Origin: Erwinia aphidicola
GTDB lineage: Bacteria > Pseudomonadota > Gammaproteobacteria > Enterobacterales > Enterobacteriaceae
Direction: 5' to 3'
DNA: 64,000 nucleotides
NCBI RefSeq assembly: GCF_014773485.1
Contig: NZ_JACXBP010000001.1
Location: 897,532-961,531 of the forward strand
In this document: positions 1 to 6,692 of the stretch, in pieces
How the letters are laid out: every line of letters begins with the position of its first letter
Numbering within the stretch: the first letter of the stretch is position 1
The notes under the pieces: generated by a model
Databases searched by the model: none
Seen by the model: the letters and a program-made list of their open reading frames with translations, nothing else
What the model was told of the DNA's origin: nothing
Translations under genes and position numbers: made by a program

Positions 1-495
1 GACCTGGTCGCGCTGAGTGAGTGGCAGGCAGCCAATAAAAAGATTGCCGGATTCAGCGGCGCAGACGTTATCAGCGATGAGGCATTCTGGGACGTAGAAA
101 TGGAGATTCTGATCCCTGCCGCGCTGGAAGGTCAGATCACCCGTCAGCGCGCGGAAAAACTGCACTGCCGCATCGTGCTGGAAGGCGCAAACGGCCCAAC
201 CTTCCCGGAAGCCGATGACGTGCTGGCCTCACGCGGTATTACCGTCGTGCCGGACGTCGTGTGTAACGCCGGGGGCGTAACCGTCAGCTACTTTGAGTGG
301 GTGCAGGATATGGCCAGCTTCTTCTGGAGCGAGGACGAAATTAATGAGCGCATGGATAAGCTTATGACCGAAGCGATGGTCCACGTCTGGGATAAAGCGC
401 GTGAGAAGACGTGCAGCCTGCGCACCGCCGCCTATATCGTGGCGTGCGAGCGCATCCTGATGGCACGTAAGGATCGCGGGATCTATCCGGGTTAA
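1..495 (+). CDS. Glutamate dehydrogenase, C-terminal part (5' end outside window)
   Basis: The reading frame is open from base 1 and gives the last 164 residues of a Glu/Leu/Phe/Val dehydrogenase, which interconverts glutamate and 2-oxoglutarate plus ammonia using NAD(P). The stretch LEGANGPTFPEAD, followed by VVPDVVCNAGGVTVSYFEW, is the conserved cofactor-domain region of this family. The sequence resembles the roughly 420-residue RocG/GudB-type enzymes more than E. coli GdhA, whose matching segment differs clearly; this is a judgement from motif recall. The gene ends at a good intrinsic terminator 50 bp downstream. The start and N-terminal substrate domain lie to the left of the window, so cofactor preference cannot be settled here. 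Confidence 0.9.
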   Translation, partial: DLVALSEWQAANKKIAGFSGADVISDEAFWDVEMEILIPAALEGQITRQRAEKLHCRIVLEGANGPTFPEADDVLASRGITVVPDVVCNAGGVTVSYFEWVQDMASFFWSEDEINERMDKLMTEAMVHVWDKAREKTCSLRTAAYIVACERILMARKDRGIYPG

Positions 496-547
496 GAGCA
501 ATATAGCCCCTCAAAAACCGTATTGATGTAGGGTTGGCTCGAAGAAT

Positions 548-578
548 GGCAGGCTCCTTTAGGAACCTGCCTTTTTTT
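548..578 (+). terminator. Intrinsic terminator of the glutamate dehydrogenase gene
   Basis: GGCAGG(C)TCC and GGA(A)CCTGCC form a stem around the loop TTTA, followed by seven T. The T-run touches the stop codon of the convergent gene at 577. Confidence 0.85.
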
Positions 579-1002
579 AGATCTTTTCCGCCCGGGCGTC
601 CGCTTCGGCCTGCTGGTAACGCTGCTTAAATGCCTCGTTCTCTTCGACCAGGCGCAGCGCCGCCTCGATCAGTTCATTCTGCACCAGCGTATCGGCACCG
701 TCGCTGGTGGCCCAGTGAATGTACATCACGCACAGTGCCGCAACTTGCAGCTGCTCGCCCTCTTCATTGCTGCCGTCAAACTGATATTCGGCCAGCGACC
801 AGCGGTAAATTTCAGCGACAAATGGCATATCACCACTTTCATCCAGCGCGGGTAAGGTGGCGAACAGTTCCAGCATCTCCGGGGTGGCGACGTAGTTCTG
901 GCGGCCAACGGCATCCAGCTGGCGTCCGTGGGCGCGGGCCTTATTGGCCTGTTTGGCTTTCAGTTTGGCGCGTTTGTTACGTTTATCCTGTTTGGTGCTC
1001 AC
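577..1002 (-). CDS. Hypothetical protein, 141 aa, basic N-terminus
   Basis: I do not recognise a named family. The first about 30 residues are very rich in Lys and Arg (MSTKQDKRNKRAKLKAKQ), while the remainder is acidic and looks helical (ELIEAALRLVEENEAFKQRY). No signal peptide or membrane segment is visible, so a small cytoplasmic protein is likely. It lies directly downstream of yeaL on the same strand, 48 bp away, and is convergent with the glutamate dehydrogenase gene. The ATG at 1002 is preceded by AGAGAAAAGCCGTG, a weak ribosome site. Coding is supported by an open frame with a composition like the neighbours, but the function is unknown. Confidence 0.75.
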   Translation of the reverse strand: MSTKQDKRNKRAKLKAKQANKARAHGRQLDAVGRQNYVATPEMLELFATLPALDESGDMPFVAEIYRWSLAEYQFDGSNEEGEQLQVAALCVMYIHWATSDGADTLVQNELIEAALRLVEENEAFKQRYQQAEADARAEKI

Positions 1003-1050
1003 GGCTTTTCTCTGTCAGTAAAAAATTGGGCGGCAGGATAACATATCTGG

Positions 1051-1497
1051 TCAGGATTTCCCGATCATCAGCGACACCAGCCCGGCGGCAATCAGCGGCC
1101 CGACCGGCACGCCGCGAAACAGCGAGACGCCGATAATGGTGCCGATCAGCAGCCCACCAACGACGGTAGGCTGGCTGCTCATCAGCTGCACGCCGCGCCC
1201 GCCAACCCATGAAACGAAAATGCCCACCGCGATTGCCAGCAGCGATTTCCAGTTCAGGAACGAGTGCATCAGCGTGGTGGATGGCAGCGAACCGCTGGCA
1301 ATCGGCGCCATCACGCCAATGGTCAGGATAATGATCCCCACCGTGACGCCCTGCTTCTCAATCCACGGGAAGGTTTGCTGCAGCGGCGTCATGCGAATGG
1401 CAACCAGCACCAGCAGCGCAATGGTGACGGTGAGGTTGTGGCTGAAGTAGCTCAGGGCGGCAAGGAACAGCAGAATAGCGAGGGTCAAATCGAACAT
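1051..1497 (-). CDS. yeaL: YeaL family inner-membrane protein (DUF441)
   Basis: The 148-residue product matches E. coli YeaL along its whole length, including [36 protein letters not shown] and [18 protein letters not shown]. It consists of about four hydrophobic segments and is an integral inner-membrane protein of unknown function. The ATG at 1497 follows AGGTAAAAA. In E. coli yeaL is far from the dcp-ydfG region, so its position here shows a rearranged neighbourhood. Confidence 0.93.
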   Translation of the reverse strand: MFDLTLAILLFLAALSYFSHNLTVTIALLVLVAIRMTPLQQTFPWIEKQGVTVGIIILTIGVMAPIASGSLPSTTLMHSFLNWKSLLAIAVGIFVSWVGGRGVQLMSSQPTVVGGLLIGTIIGVSLFRGVPVGPLIAAGLVSLMIGKS

Positions 1498-1615
1498 TTT
1501 TTACCTGATAACAGTTTCGCAACAAAGTGGTGAGCACAGCATAAAGAATTTTTTCAGCAACTCACCCTTTTTTTTCCGCCACGCCGCGGGCGTGACCCGC
1601 GCCCGCTTCAGGCAA

Positions 1616-2248
1616 TCAGTGGCTGGCATCAATCGCGGCCTGAAGGCTGACCTGCGGGCCACTCAGCACCGCCAGCGTACTGTTAATAAAGCGCTCCGCC
1701 CCGCTCATCGACGCCTGCGCCAGCACGATACAGCCCAGGGTGCATTCCGGACGTTGCTGAATATAGTGCGCAATTTCCTGATGATAGCCGTCAATGTCGC
1801 CCTGATTGAACCAGGCCCACGCGCGCGGAATCAGTTCGATCACCAGCCGTTCACCGGGAATAAAGGCGCTAAATAGCTGGGTGGTGGAGGCCAGCGTCGA
1901 GCTGGCGGTACAGAGCACCAGTATCGTGCCGTGATAGCGCGAGGCGATTTTCGCCAGCGTGGCATCAATGCGCACCACCGGTTTGCTGAAGGCGACCTCG
2001 TATGCCGCCACCCCAAGCGTGGTGCAGGTGACAATCACCGCATCCGCCTGCTGACACAGCTCTTCAATGGCCTGGCGCGTGGCGGCTGCGATCTCCGGGG
2101 TGACATGCTGCTGCTCAATGGCTTGATCAAAAAGTTCACTCTCCACCCGGTGCAGCAGCTGGACGTCTTCATAGCCGAGCGCGCCGAGCGACTGCTCGAA
2201 CACTTCTATATTGCTTCTGGCCGCGTGCAGGCAGGCAATGATGGTCAT
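1616..2248 (-). CDS. Asp/Glu/hydantoin racemase-superfamily protein
   Basis: A 210-residue protein with the two-cysteine layout of cofactor-independent racemases: Cys in VTCTTLG (about residue 75) and Cys in LGCIVLAQASM (about residue 173), each in the usual G/T-rich context of its half-domain. Family members racemise aspartate, glutamate, hydantoins or allantoin by two-base proton transfer. The gene is divergent from hpxO (urate hydroxylase) with a 253-bp shared control region, so a purine or hydantoin substrate such as allantoin is a reasonable guess but is not shown; known allantoin racemases of this family are somewhat longer. GGAG lies upstream of the ATG at 2248. Confidence 0.8.
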   Translation of the reverse strand: MTIIACLHAARSNIEVFEQSLGALGYEDVQLLHRVESELFDQAIEQQHVTPEIAAATRQAIEELCQQADAVIVTCTTLGVAAYEVAFSKPVVRIDATLAKIASRYHGTILVLCTASSTLASTTQLFSAFIPGERLVIELIPRAWAWFNQGDIDGYHQEIAHYIQQRPECTLGCIVLAQASMSGAERFINSTLAVLSGPQVSLQAAIDASH

Positions 2249-2345
2249 GGCCGCATCTCCTTTAACGTTGAAATGCTACTGTGGCAAATATCACAAAAAA
2301 TGCCAGTAAAAAGGGCCTCTCTGAGAACGAATGTTTCACCCGATA

Positions 2346-2362
2346 AGCACCGCCGTGGTGCA
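2346..2362. promoter_or_regulatory. NtrC-like binding dyad between racemase gene and hpxO
   Basis: AGCACCGCCGTGGTGCA fits the GCAC-N7-GTGCA pattern of NtrC sites (the glnA enhancer reads TGCAC-N7-GTGCA). It lies about 100 bp upstream of the sigma-54 element at 2454, a normal enhancer distance, and is followed by an overlapping palindrome GGTGCACTGCACC (2357-2369). Binding by NtrC is inferred. Confidence 0.6.
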
Positions 2363-2453
2363 CTGCACCGTATTTGTTCGCCACCTCCCTGCAACCTTTG
2401 TTTCAACAACCGCATTGTTCGCCTGCTGGCGGCACTTTTTGTCTCATAAGAAA

Positions 2454-2470
2454 CTGGTATGGAAATTGCT
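2454..2470 (+). promoter_or_regulatory. Sigma-54 (-24/-12) promoter of hpxO
   Basis: CTGGTATGGAAATTGCT contains GG at 2456-2457 and GC at 2468-2469, exactly 10 bp apart, and fits TGGYRYRNNNNTTGCW at every defined position. The predicted start near 2481 leaves a leader of about 20 nt carrying the hpxO ribosome site (AGGAGA, 2491). Confidence 0.75.
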
Positions 2471-2501
2471 TTTATTTACTCATGACGCAAAGGAGAGACA
2501 G

Positions 2502-3659
2502 ATGAAAGCAATTATCATAGGTGCCGGTATTGGCGGTATGTGTGCGGCGATTGCGCTGCGGCGCGGCGGCATTGAGTGCGAGGTGTTCGAGGCGGTGAAA
2601 GAGATCAAACCGGTAGGTGCGGCGATCTCAGTCTGGCCAAACGGAGTGAAATGCCTCAACTATCTGGGGATGAGAGAAGCCCTGCGCGCCATTGGCGGTC
2701 CGATGCAGATGATGGCCTACAAAGACGGGTACAGCGCGGAAACTCTGACCCGCTTCAGCCTTGACCCGCTGGTTAAGGATTCCGGCGAGCGCCCGTATCC
2801 GGTAGCGCGTGCCGAGCTTCAGGCGATGCTGTTGGATACCTGGGGGCGCGACTCTGTTCAGTTCGGCAAACGGGTGGTCAGCGTGGAAGAAAAAAGTGAC
2901 GGTGTCACTGCTTACTTCGACGATGGTTCAGAAGCACACGGCGACCTGCTGATCGCCTGCGACGGCACCCACTCGGCGATCCGCCAGCACGTGCTGGGTT
3001 ATGCCACCGAGCGCCGTTACGCGGGCTACGTAAACTGGAACGGCCTGGTGGAGATTGATGAATCACTGGCTCCGGGCGACCAGTGGACCACCTTTGTCGG
3101 TGAAGGCAAGCGCGTTTCGCTGATGCCGGTAGCGGGCAACCGCTTCTATTTCTTCTTCGACGTGCCGCTGCCAAAAGGGCTGGCGCAAGACCGCAGCACC
3201 CTGCGCAGCGATCTGAAGGGGTATTTCTCCGGCTGGGCCGCGCCGGTGCAGCAGCTGATTGAACGGCTGAACCCGGAAACCACTAACCGCGTGGAGATCC
3301 ACGATATCGAACCTTTTGCGCAGCTGGTTAAAGGCCGGGTAGCGCTGCTGGGCGATGCGGCACACAGCACCACGCCGGATATCGGCCAGGGCGGCTGTGC
3401 GGCGATGGAGGATGCGGTGGTGCTGGCGATGATGCTGCACAGCAATTCGCTGGGCATTGAAGATGCGCTGCTGCGCTATCAGGACAAGCGCGCCGGGCGG
3501 GTAAAGGATCTGGTGCTGAAGGCGCGTAAGCGCTGTGATGTTACCCACGCCAAAGAGCCAGCGGTGACCGCAGAGTGGTACGCGGGGCTGCGCGAGGAGA
3601 CTGGCGAGCGCATCCTGAACGGCATGTGCGAAACCATCCAGGGCGGTCCGCTGGCCTAG
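2502..3659 (+). CDS. hpxO: FAD-dependent urate hydroxylase HpxO
   Basis: The 385-residue flavoprotein monooxygenase has the N-terminal dinucleotide fold IIIGAGIGGMCAAIALRRGG (residues 4-23), the aromatic-hydroxylase motif DGTHSAIR (about 158-165) and the second FAD motif GRVALLGDAAHSTTPDIGQGG (about 277-297). It matches Klebsiella HpxO, which oxidises urate to 5-hydroxyisourate with NADH and O2 in the cytoplasm. The ATG at 2502 is chosen because AGGAGA sits 6 bp upstream and the FAD fold begins at once; the open frame extends further upstream but across the promoter. Urate would come from the xanthine dehydrogenase encoded 3 kb away. No 5-hydroxyisourate hydrolase or OHCU decarboxylase gene is present in the window. 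Confidence 0.93.
   Translation: MKAIIIGAGIGGMCAAIALRRGGIECEVFEAVKEIKPVGAAISVWPNGVKCLNYLGMREALRAIGGPMQMMAYKDGYSAETLTRFSLDPLVKDSGERPYPVARAELQAMLLDTWGRDSVQFGKRVVSVEEKSDGVTAYFDDGSEAHGDLLIACDGTHSAIRQHVLGYATERRYAGYVNWNGLVEIDESLAPGDQWTTFVGEGKRVSLMPVAGNRFYFFFDVPLPKGLAQDRSTLRSDLKGYFSGWAAPVQQLIERLNPETTNRVEIHDIEPFAQLVKGRVALLGDAAHSTTPDIGQGGCAAMEDAVVLAMMLHSNSLGIEDALLRYQDKRAGRVKDLVLKARKRCDVTHAKEPAVTAEWYAGLREETGERILNGMCETIQGGPLA
2896..2908. other. matS site (MatP target), inside hpxO
   Basis: GTGACGGTGTCAC fits the MatP recognition palindrome GTGACRNYGTCAC at all defined positions. MatP binding organises the Ter macrodomain in enterobacteria. Confidence 0.8.
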
Positions 3660-3682
3660 CCCGCGATTTGCCCCTGTAAGCA

Positions 3683-3709
3683 GGGCCGATCGAAACAGAA
3701 GATCGGCCC
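3683..3709. repeat. Palindromic intergenic element between convergent hpxO and dcp
   Basis: GGGCCGATC (3683-3691) pairs with GATCGGCCC (3701-3709) around a 9-nt A-rich loop. It belongs to the hairpin family seen at several other gene junctions in this window and may serve as a two-way terminator, although there is no strong T-run. Confidence 0.7.
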
Positions 3710-3716
3710 CTGGGCG

Positions 3717-5855
3717 TTATTCTTGCAAACCCCGGTTGCGCAGCATCGGTTCGATCTCCGGGTCACGCCCGCGCCAGTCGTGGTAGAGCTGCTTCAGATC
3801 TTCGCTGTTGCCGCGTGACAGCACTTTGTCACGGAAGCGCTGACCATTTTCCCGCGTCAGGCCGCCGTGCTCTTCAAACCACGCAAAGCCATCATCCGCC
3901 AGCATTTCGGTCCACAGATAGGCGTAATAACCGGCGGCGTAGCCGTTACCCCAGATATGCTGGAAGTAGCTGGAGCGATAGCGCGGCGGCACGGCGGCCA
4001 GGTTGATTTTCTCCTCGCTCAGCGCGTGCTGTTCAAACTCATCGGTTTTCTGCACTGGCTGGTCGGCATGCAGCCCGTGCCAGTGCTGATCGAGCAGCGC
4101 GGCGGCCAGCAGCTCGCTCATGTCATAGCCTTTGTTGAAGGTGCTGGCACGCAGCATCTTATCGCGCAGCGCCGCTGGCATCGGCTCCCCGCTCTGGTAG
4201 TGGCGGGCGAAGTGGCTGAACACCTGCTGGTTGCTGGCCCAGTGCTCGTTAAACTGCGACGGGAACTCAACAAAATCACGCGGCGTCTCGGTGCCGGACA
4301 GGCTGGCGTAGCGCTGGTCGGCGAACATGCCGTGCAGCGCATGACCAAACTCGTGGAACATCGTAATCACATCATCCCACGACAGCAGCGCAGGCTGGCC
4401 GGGCGACGGCTTGCTGAAGTTCGCCACGTTGTAAATCACCGGCTTACTGCCCAGCAGCGTCGACTGCTCGACAAAGTTGCCCATCCACGCGCCGCCGCCT
4501 TTGTTATCACGCTTGAACCAGTCGGCGTAAAACAGCGCCAGCGGCGTGCCGTCTTTATCCAGCACTTCATACACTTTGACATCCGGGTGATAGACCGGCA
4601 GATCGGGGCGTGGCTTAAAGGTAATGCCGTACAGCTGAGTCGCGGCATAGAACACGCCGTTCTCCAGCACGTTGTTCAGTTCGAAGTAAGGTTTGATCTG
4701 CGCCTCGTCGAGGTCATATTTGGCGCGGCGCACCTGCTCGGCGTAGAACAGCCAGTCCCACGGCGCCAGGGTAAAACCGCCCTGCTGCTGGTCGATGACC
4801 GCCTGGATATCTGCCGCTTCACGCCCGGCGCGCGCGGTGGCTGCCGGGACAATCTGGCGCATAAAATCGAGCGCGGCCTGCGGGGTTTTCGCCATCTGAT
4901 CCTGCAGCTTCCAGGCGGCGTAGCTGTCGAAGCCCAGCAGTTTGGCCTGCTGCGCCCGCACCTGCGCCAGCCGGGCAATCAGCTCGCGCGTGTCGTTGGC
5001 GTCACCTTTTTCGGCGCGCGTCCAGCTGGCCTGATACAGTTTTTCACGCGTCGCGCGCGCGCTCAGGGTTTGCAGGTCCGGCTGCTGGGTGGTGTTTTGC
5101 AGGGTCAGGAGCCACTGGTTGCTCAGCCCGCGCGCCTGGGCCGCATCGGCCGCTGCGGCAATTTCTCCGGCGCTCAGTCCGGCCAGCGGCTGCTCGCTGC
5201 TGAACAGGACGCCGCCCGCTTTGGTGGCGGCCAGCAGGCGGTTGGTGAAGCGGGTGCTGAGCGTGGCAGACTCCTGATTCAGCGCTTTGAGCTGAGTTTT
5301 ATCCGCGTCGGAAAGCTGCGCTCCGGCCAGTTCAAACGCCTGCCAGGTGACCTCTGTCAGCCGCAGCGACTCCGCATCCAGCTTCAGCTGCTGGCGCTGC
5401 TGATACACCGCGTCCAGCCTGGCGAACAGCTTGCCGTTGAGGTGAATATCGTCGTCGAGCGCCGCCAGTTTTGGCGACATCTCCTCATCCAGCGCCTGCA
5501 GTTCATCACTGGTATTGCCGGAGGTCATCGCGCTGAAAACGTTATACACGCGTGCCAGGCTCTGACCGCTCTGCTCCAGCGCCAGGTATGTATTTTCAAA
5601 GGTCGGTGCGGCCGGGTTGTCGGCGATGCGGGCGATTTCGGCGCGCTTTTCCGCTATCGCCGCTTCCAGTGCCGGGCGATAGTCGGCACTGTGGATCTTG
5701 TCGAAGGGCGGTGCCTGGAACGGCAATGTACTGGCCTTGCTGAACGGGTTATCTTGCTGTCTCTGCATCTGCTGATGTTCCTTTTGCGATTCTGCCGCCT
5801 GCACGCTGGCGGTGACTGCCATACTGATGGCCCAGACTAACGGTGCAATCCTCAT
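3717..5855 (-). CDS. dcp: Peptidyl-dipeptidase Dcp, with signal peptide
   Basis: A 712-residue M3-family zinc metallopeptidase that removes C-terminal dipeptides from peptides. The zinc motif HEFGH is at residues 501-505, and LSGTETPRDFVEFPSQFNEHW, carrying the third ligand region, follows. The length is near E. coli Dcp (681 residues). The first about 20 residues (MRIAPLVWAISMAVTASVQAA) look like a Sec signal peptide, so this form is probably periplasmic. The gene lies 63 bp downstream of xdhC on the same strand with no clear terminator between them, so readthrough is possible; in E. coli dcp is next to ydfG instead. Confidence 0.95.
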   Translation of the reverse strand: MRIAPLVWAISMAVTASVQAAESQKEHQQMQRQQDNPFSKASTLPFQAPPFDKIHSADYRPALEAAIAEKRAEIARIADNPAAPTFENTYLALEQSGQSLARVYNVFSAMTSGNTSDELQALDEEMSPKLAALDDDIHLNGKLFARLDAVYQQRQQLKLDAESLRLTEVTWQAFELAGAQLSDADKTQLKALNQESATLSTRFTNRLLAATKAGGVLFSSEQPLAGLSAGEIAAAADAAQARGLSNQWLLTLQNTTQQPDLQTLSARATREKLYQASWTRAEKGDANDTRELIARLAQVRAQQAKLLGFDSYAAWKLQDQMAKTPQAALDFMRQIVPAATARAGREAADIQAVIDQQQGGFTLAPWDWLFYAEQVRRAKYDLDEAQIKPYFELNNVLENGVFYAATQLYGITFKPRPDLPVYHPDVKVYEVLDKDGTPLALFYADWFKRDNKGGGAWMGNFVEQSTLLGSKPVIYNVANFSKPSPGQPALLSWDDVITMFHEFGHALHGMFADQRYASLSGTETPRDFVEFPSQFNEHWASNQQVFSHFARHYQSGEPMPAALRDKMLRASTFNKGYDMSELLAAALLDQHWHGLHADQPVQKTDEFEQHALSEEKINLAAVPPRYRSSYFQHIWGNGYAAGYYAYLWTEMLADDGFAWFEEHGGLTRENGQRFRDKVLSRGNSEDLKQLYHDWRGRDPEIEPMLRNRGLQE

Positions 5856-5918
5856 AACTTTACCCTCATCCCTGTTGACGAATCACCAGCTTAGGCGCAG
5901 ATGCGCCGGGTTGCAAAG

Positions 5919-6692
5919 TCATTGCTGGCGCTGATAACAGGCGATGATCTCCCCCGCCACCGCCACGGCAATCTCGGCGGGCAGCTTGCCTTTCACGTCC
6001 GGTAGCCCTATCGGGCAGCGCATCCCAGCCAGCTGCTCGCGGCTGAAGCCTTTGCCCTCCAGCCGGTAATCAAAGCGCTGGCGCTTGGTTTCAGAGCCAA
6101 TCACACCAAAATAGCGCGCATCGCCGCGCCGCAGGATCGCTTCACACAGCTGTAAATCGCGCGGGTGATGGTGGGTCATCACCACGTAATAGCTGTTGGC
6201 GGGCATCAGCTTGACCTGATCGAGGGGGTCTTCCAGACAGCACGTCGTCACCCCTGGCGGCACCGCCGTGAACTGCTGAGGCCGTTCATCAACCCAAAAT
6301 ACGTGACAGGGTAACGTTGACAGCAGGTTCACCAGCGCCTGACCGACGTGCCCGGCGCCAAACACGGCGATCTGCGGCTGCGGCTGTACCAGCGGCTCGA
6401 AAAGAATACTGGTGACGCCGCCGCAGCACTGCCCGAGGCGTGCACCAAGGTTGAATTGCTCATGCCGCGCCTGCACACCCGGGGTTTGCAGCATCTCGCG
6501 GGCAATAGCAATGGCCTGAAACTCCAGATGGCCGCCGCCAATGGTCAGCCAGGAGTTATGCTGGCTGACGATCATCTTGCTGCCGCGATCGCGCGGCACT
6601 GAGCCTTTATCATCGAGCACCGTCAGCAGCACGCAGGCCTCAGCGCGCGCGCGCAGATTCGCCAGAATAGTGATCCAGTCATCGCTACGCAT
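5919..6692 (-). CDS. xdhC: Xanthine dehydrogenase accessory protein XdhC
   Basis: The 257-residue protein has the XdhC/CoxI N-terminal domain (LLTVLDDKGSVPRDRGSKMIV, GGGHLEFQAI, LGQCCGG) and a C-terminal Rossmann domain with VFGAGHVGQALV, then VMTHHHPRDLQL and FGVIGSETKRQRF. Family members bind molybdenum cofactor, bring about its sulfuration and insert it into XdhB. The ATG at 6692 overlaps the last 8 bases of xdhB (ATGCGTAG), which fixes the start and implies translational coupling; the open frame extends 21 codons further into xdhB. It is the last gene of the guaD-xdhABC operon. Confidence 0.93.
   Translation of the reverse strand: MRSDDWITILANLRARAEACVLLTVLDDKGSVPRDRGSKMIVSQHNSWLTIGGGHLEFQAIAIAREMLQTPGVQARHEQFNLGARLGQCCGGVTSILFEPLVQPQPQIAVFGAGHVGQALVNLLSTLPCHVFWVDERPQQFTAVPPGVTTCCLEDPLDQVKLMPANSYYVVMTHHHPRDLQLCEAILRRGDARYFGVIGSETKRQRFDYRLEGKGFSREQLAGMRCPIGLPDVKGKLPAEIAVAVAGEIIACYQRQQ

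Noticed and set aside
2291..2306. Sigma-54-like element for the racemase-family gene on the minus strand
   Set aside because: The -24 TGGCAT is good, but the -12 tetramer is GTGA instead of TTGC; too weak to list as a promoter.
2331..2501. N-terminal extension of hpxO
   Set aside because: The frame is open, but it covers the NtrC-like and sigma-54 elements and the FAD fold begins at residue 4 from the ATG at 2502.
3867..5840. Long open frame antisense to dcp (657 codons)
   Set aside because: It lies opposite a full-length, motif-complete dcp; its product is a low-complexity Arg/Gln/Leu-rich translation typical of antisense frames in GC-rich genes.
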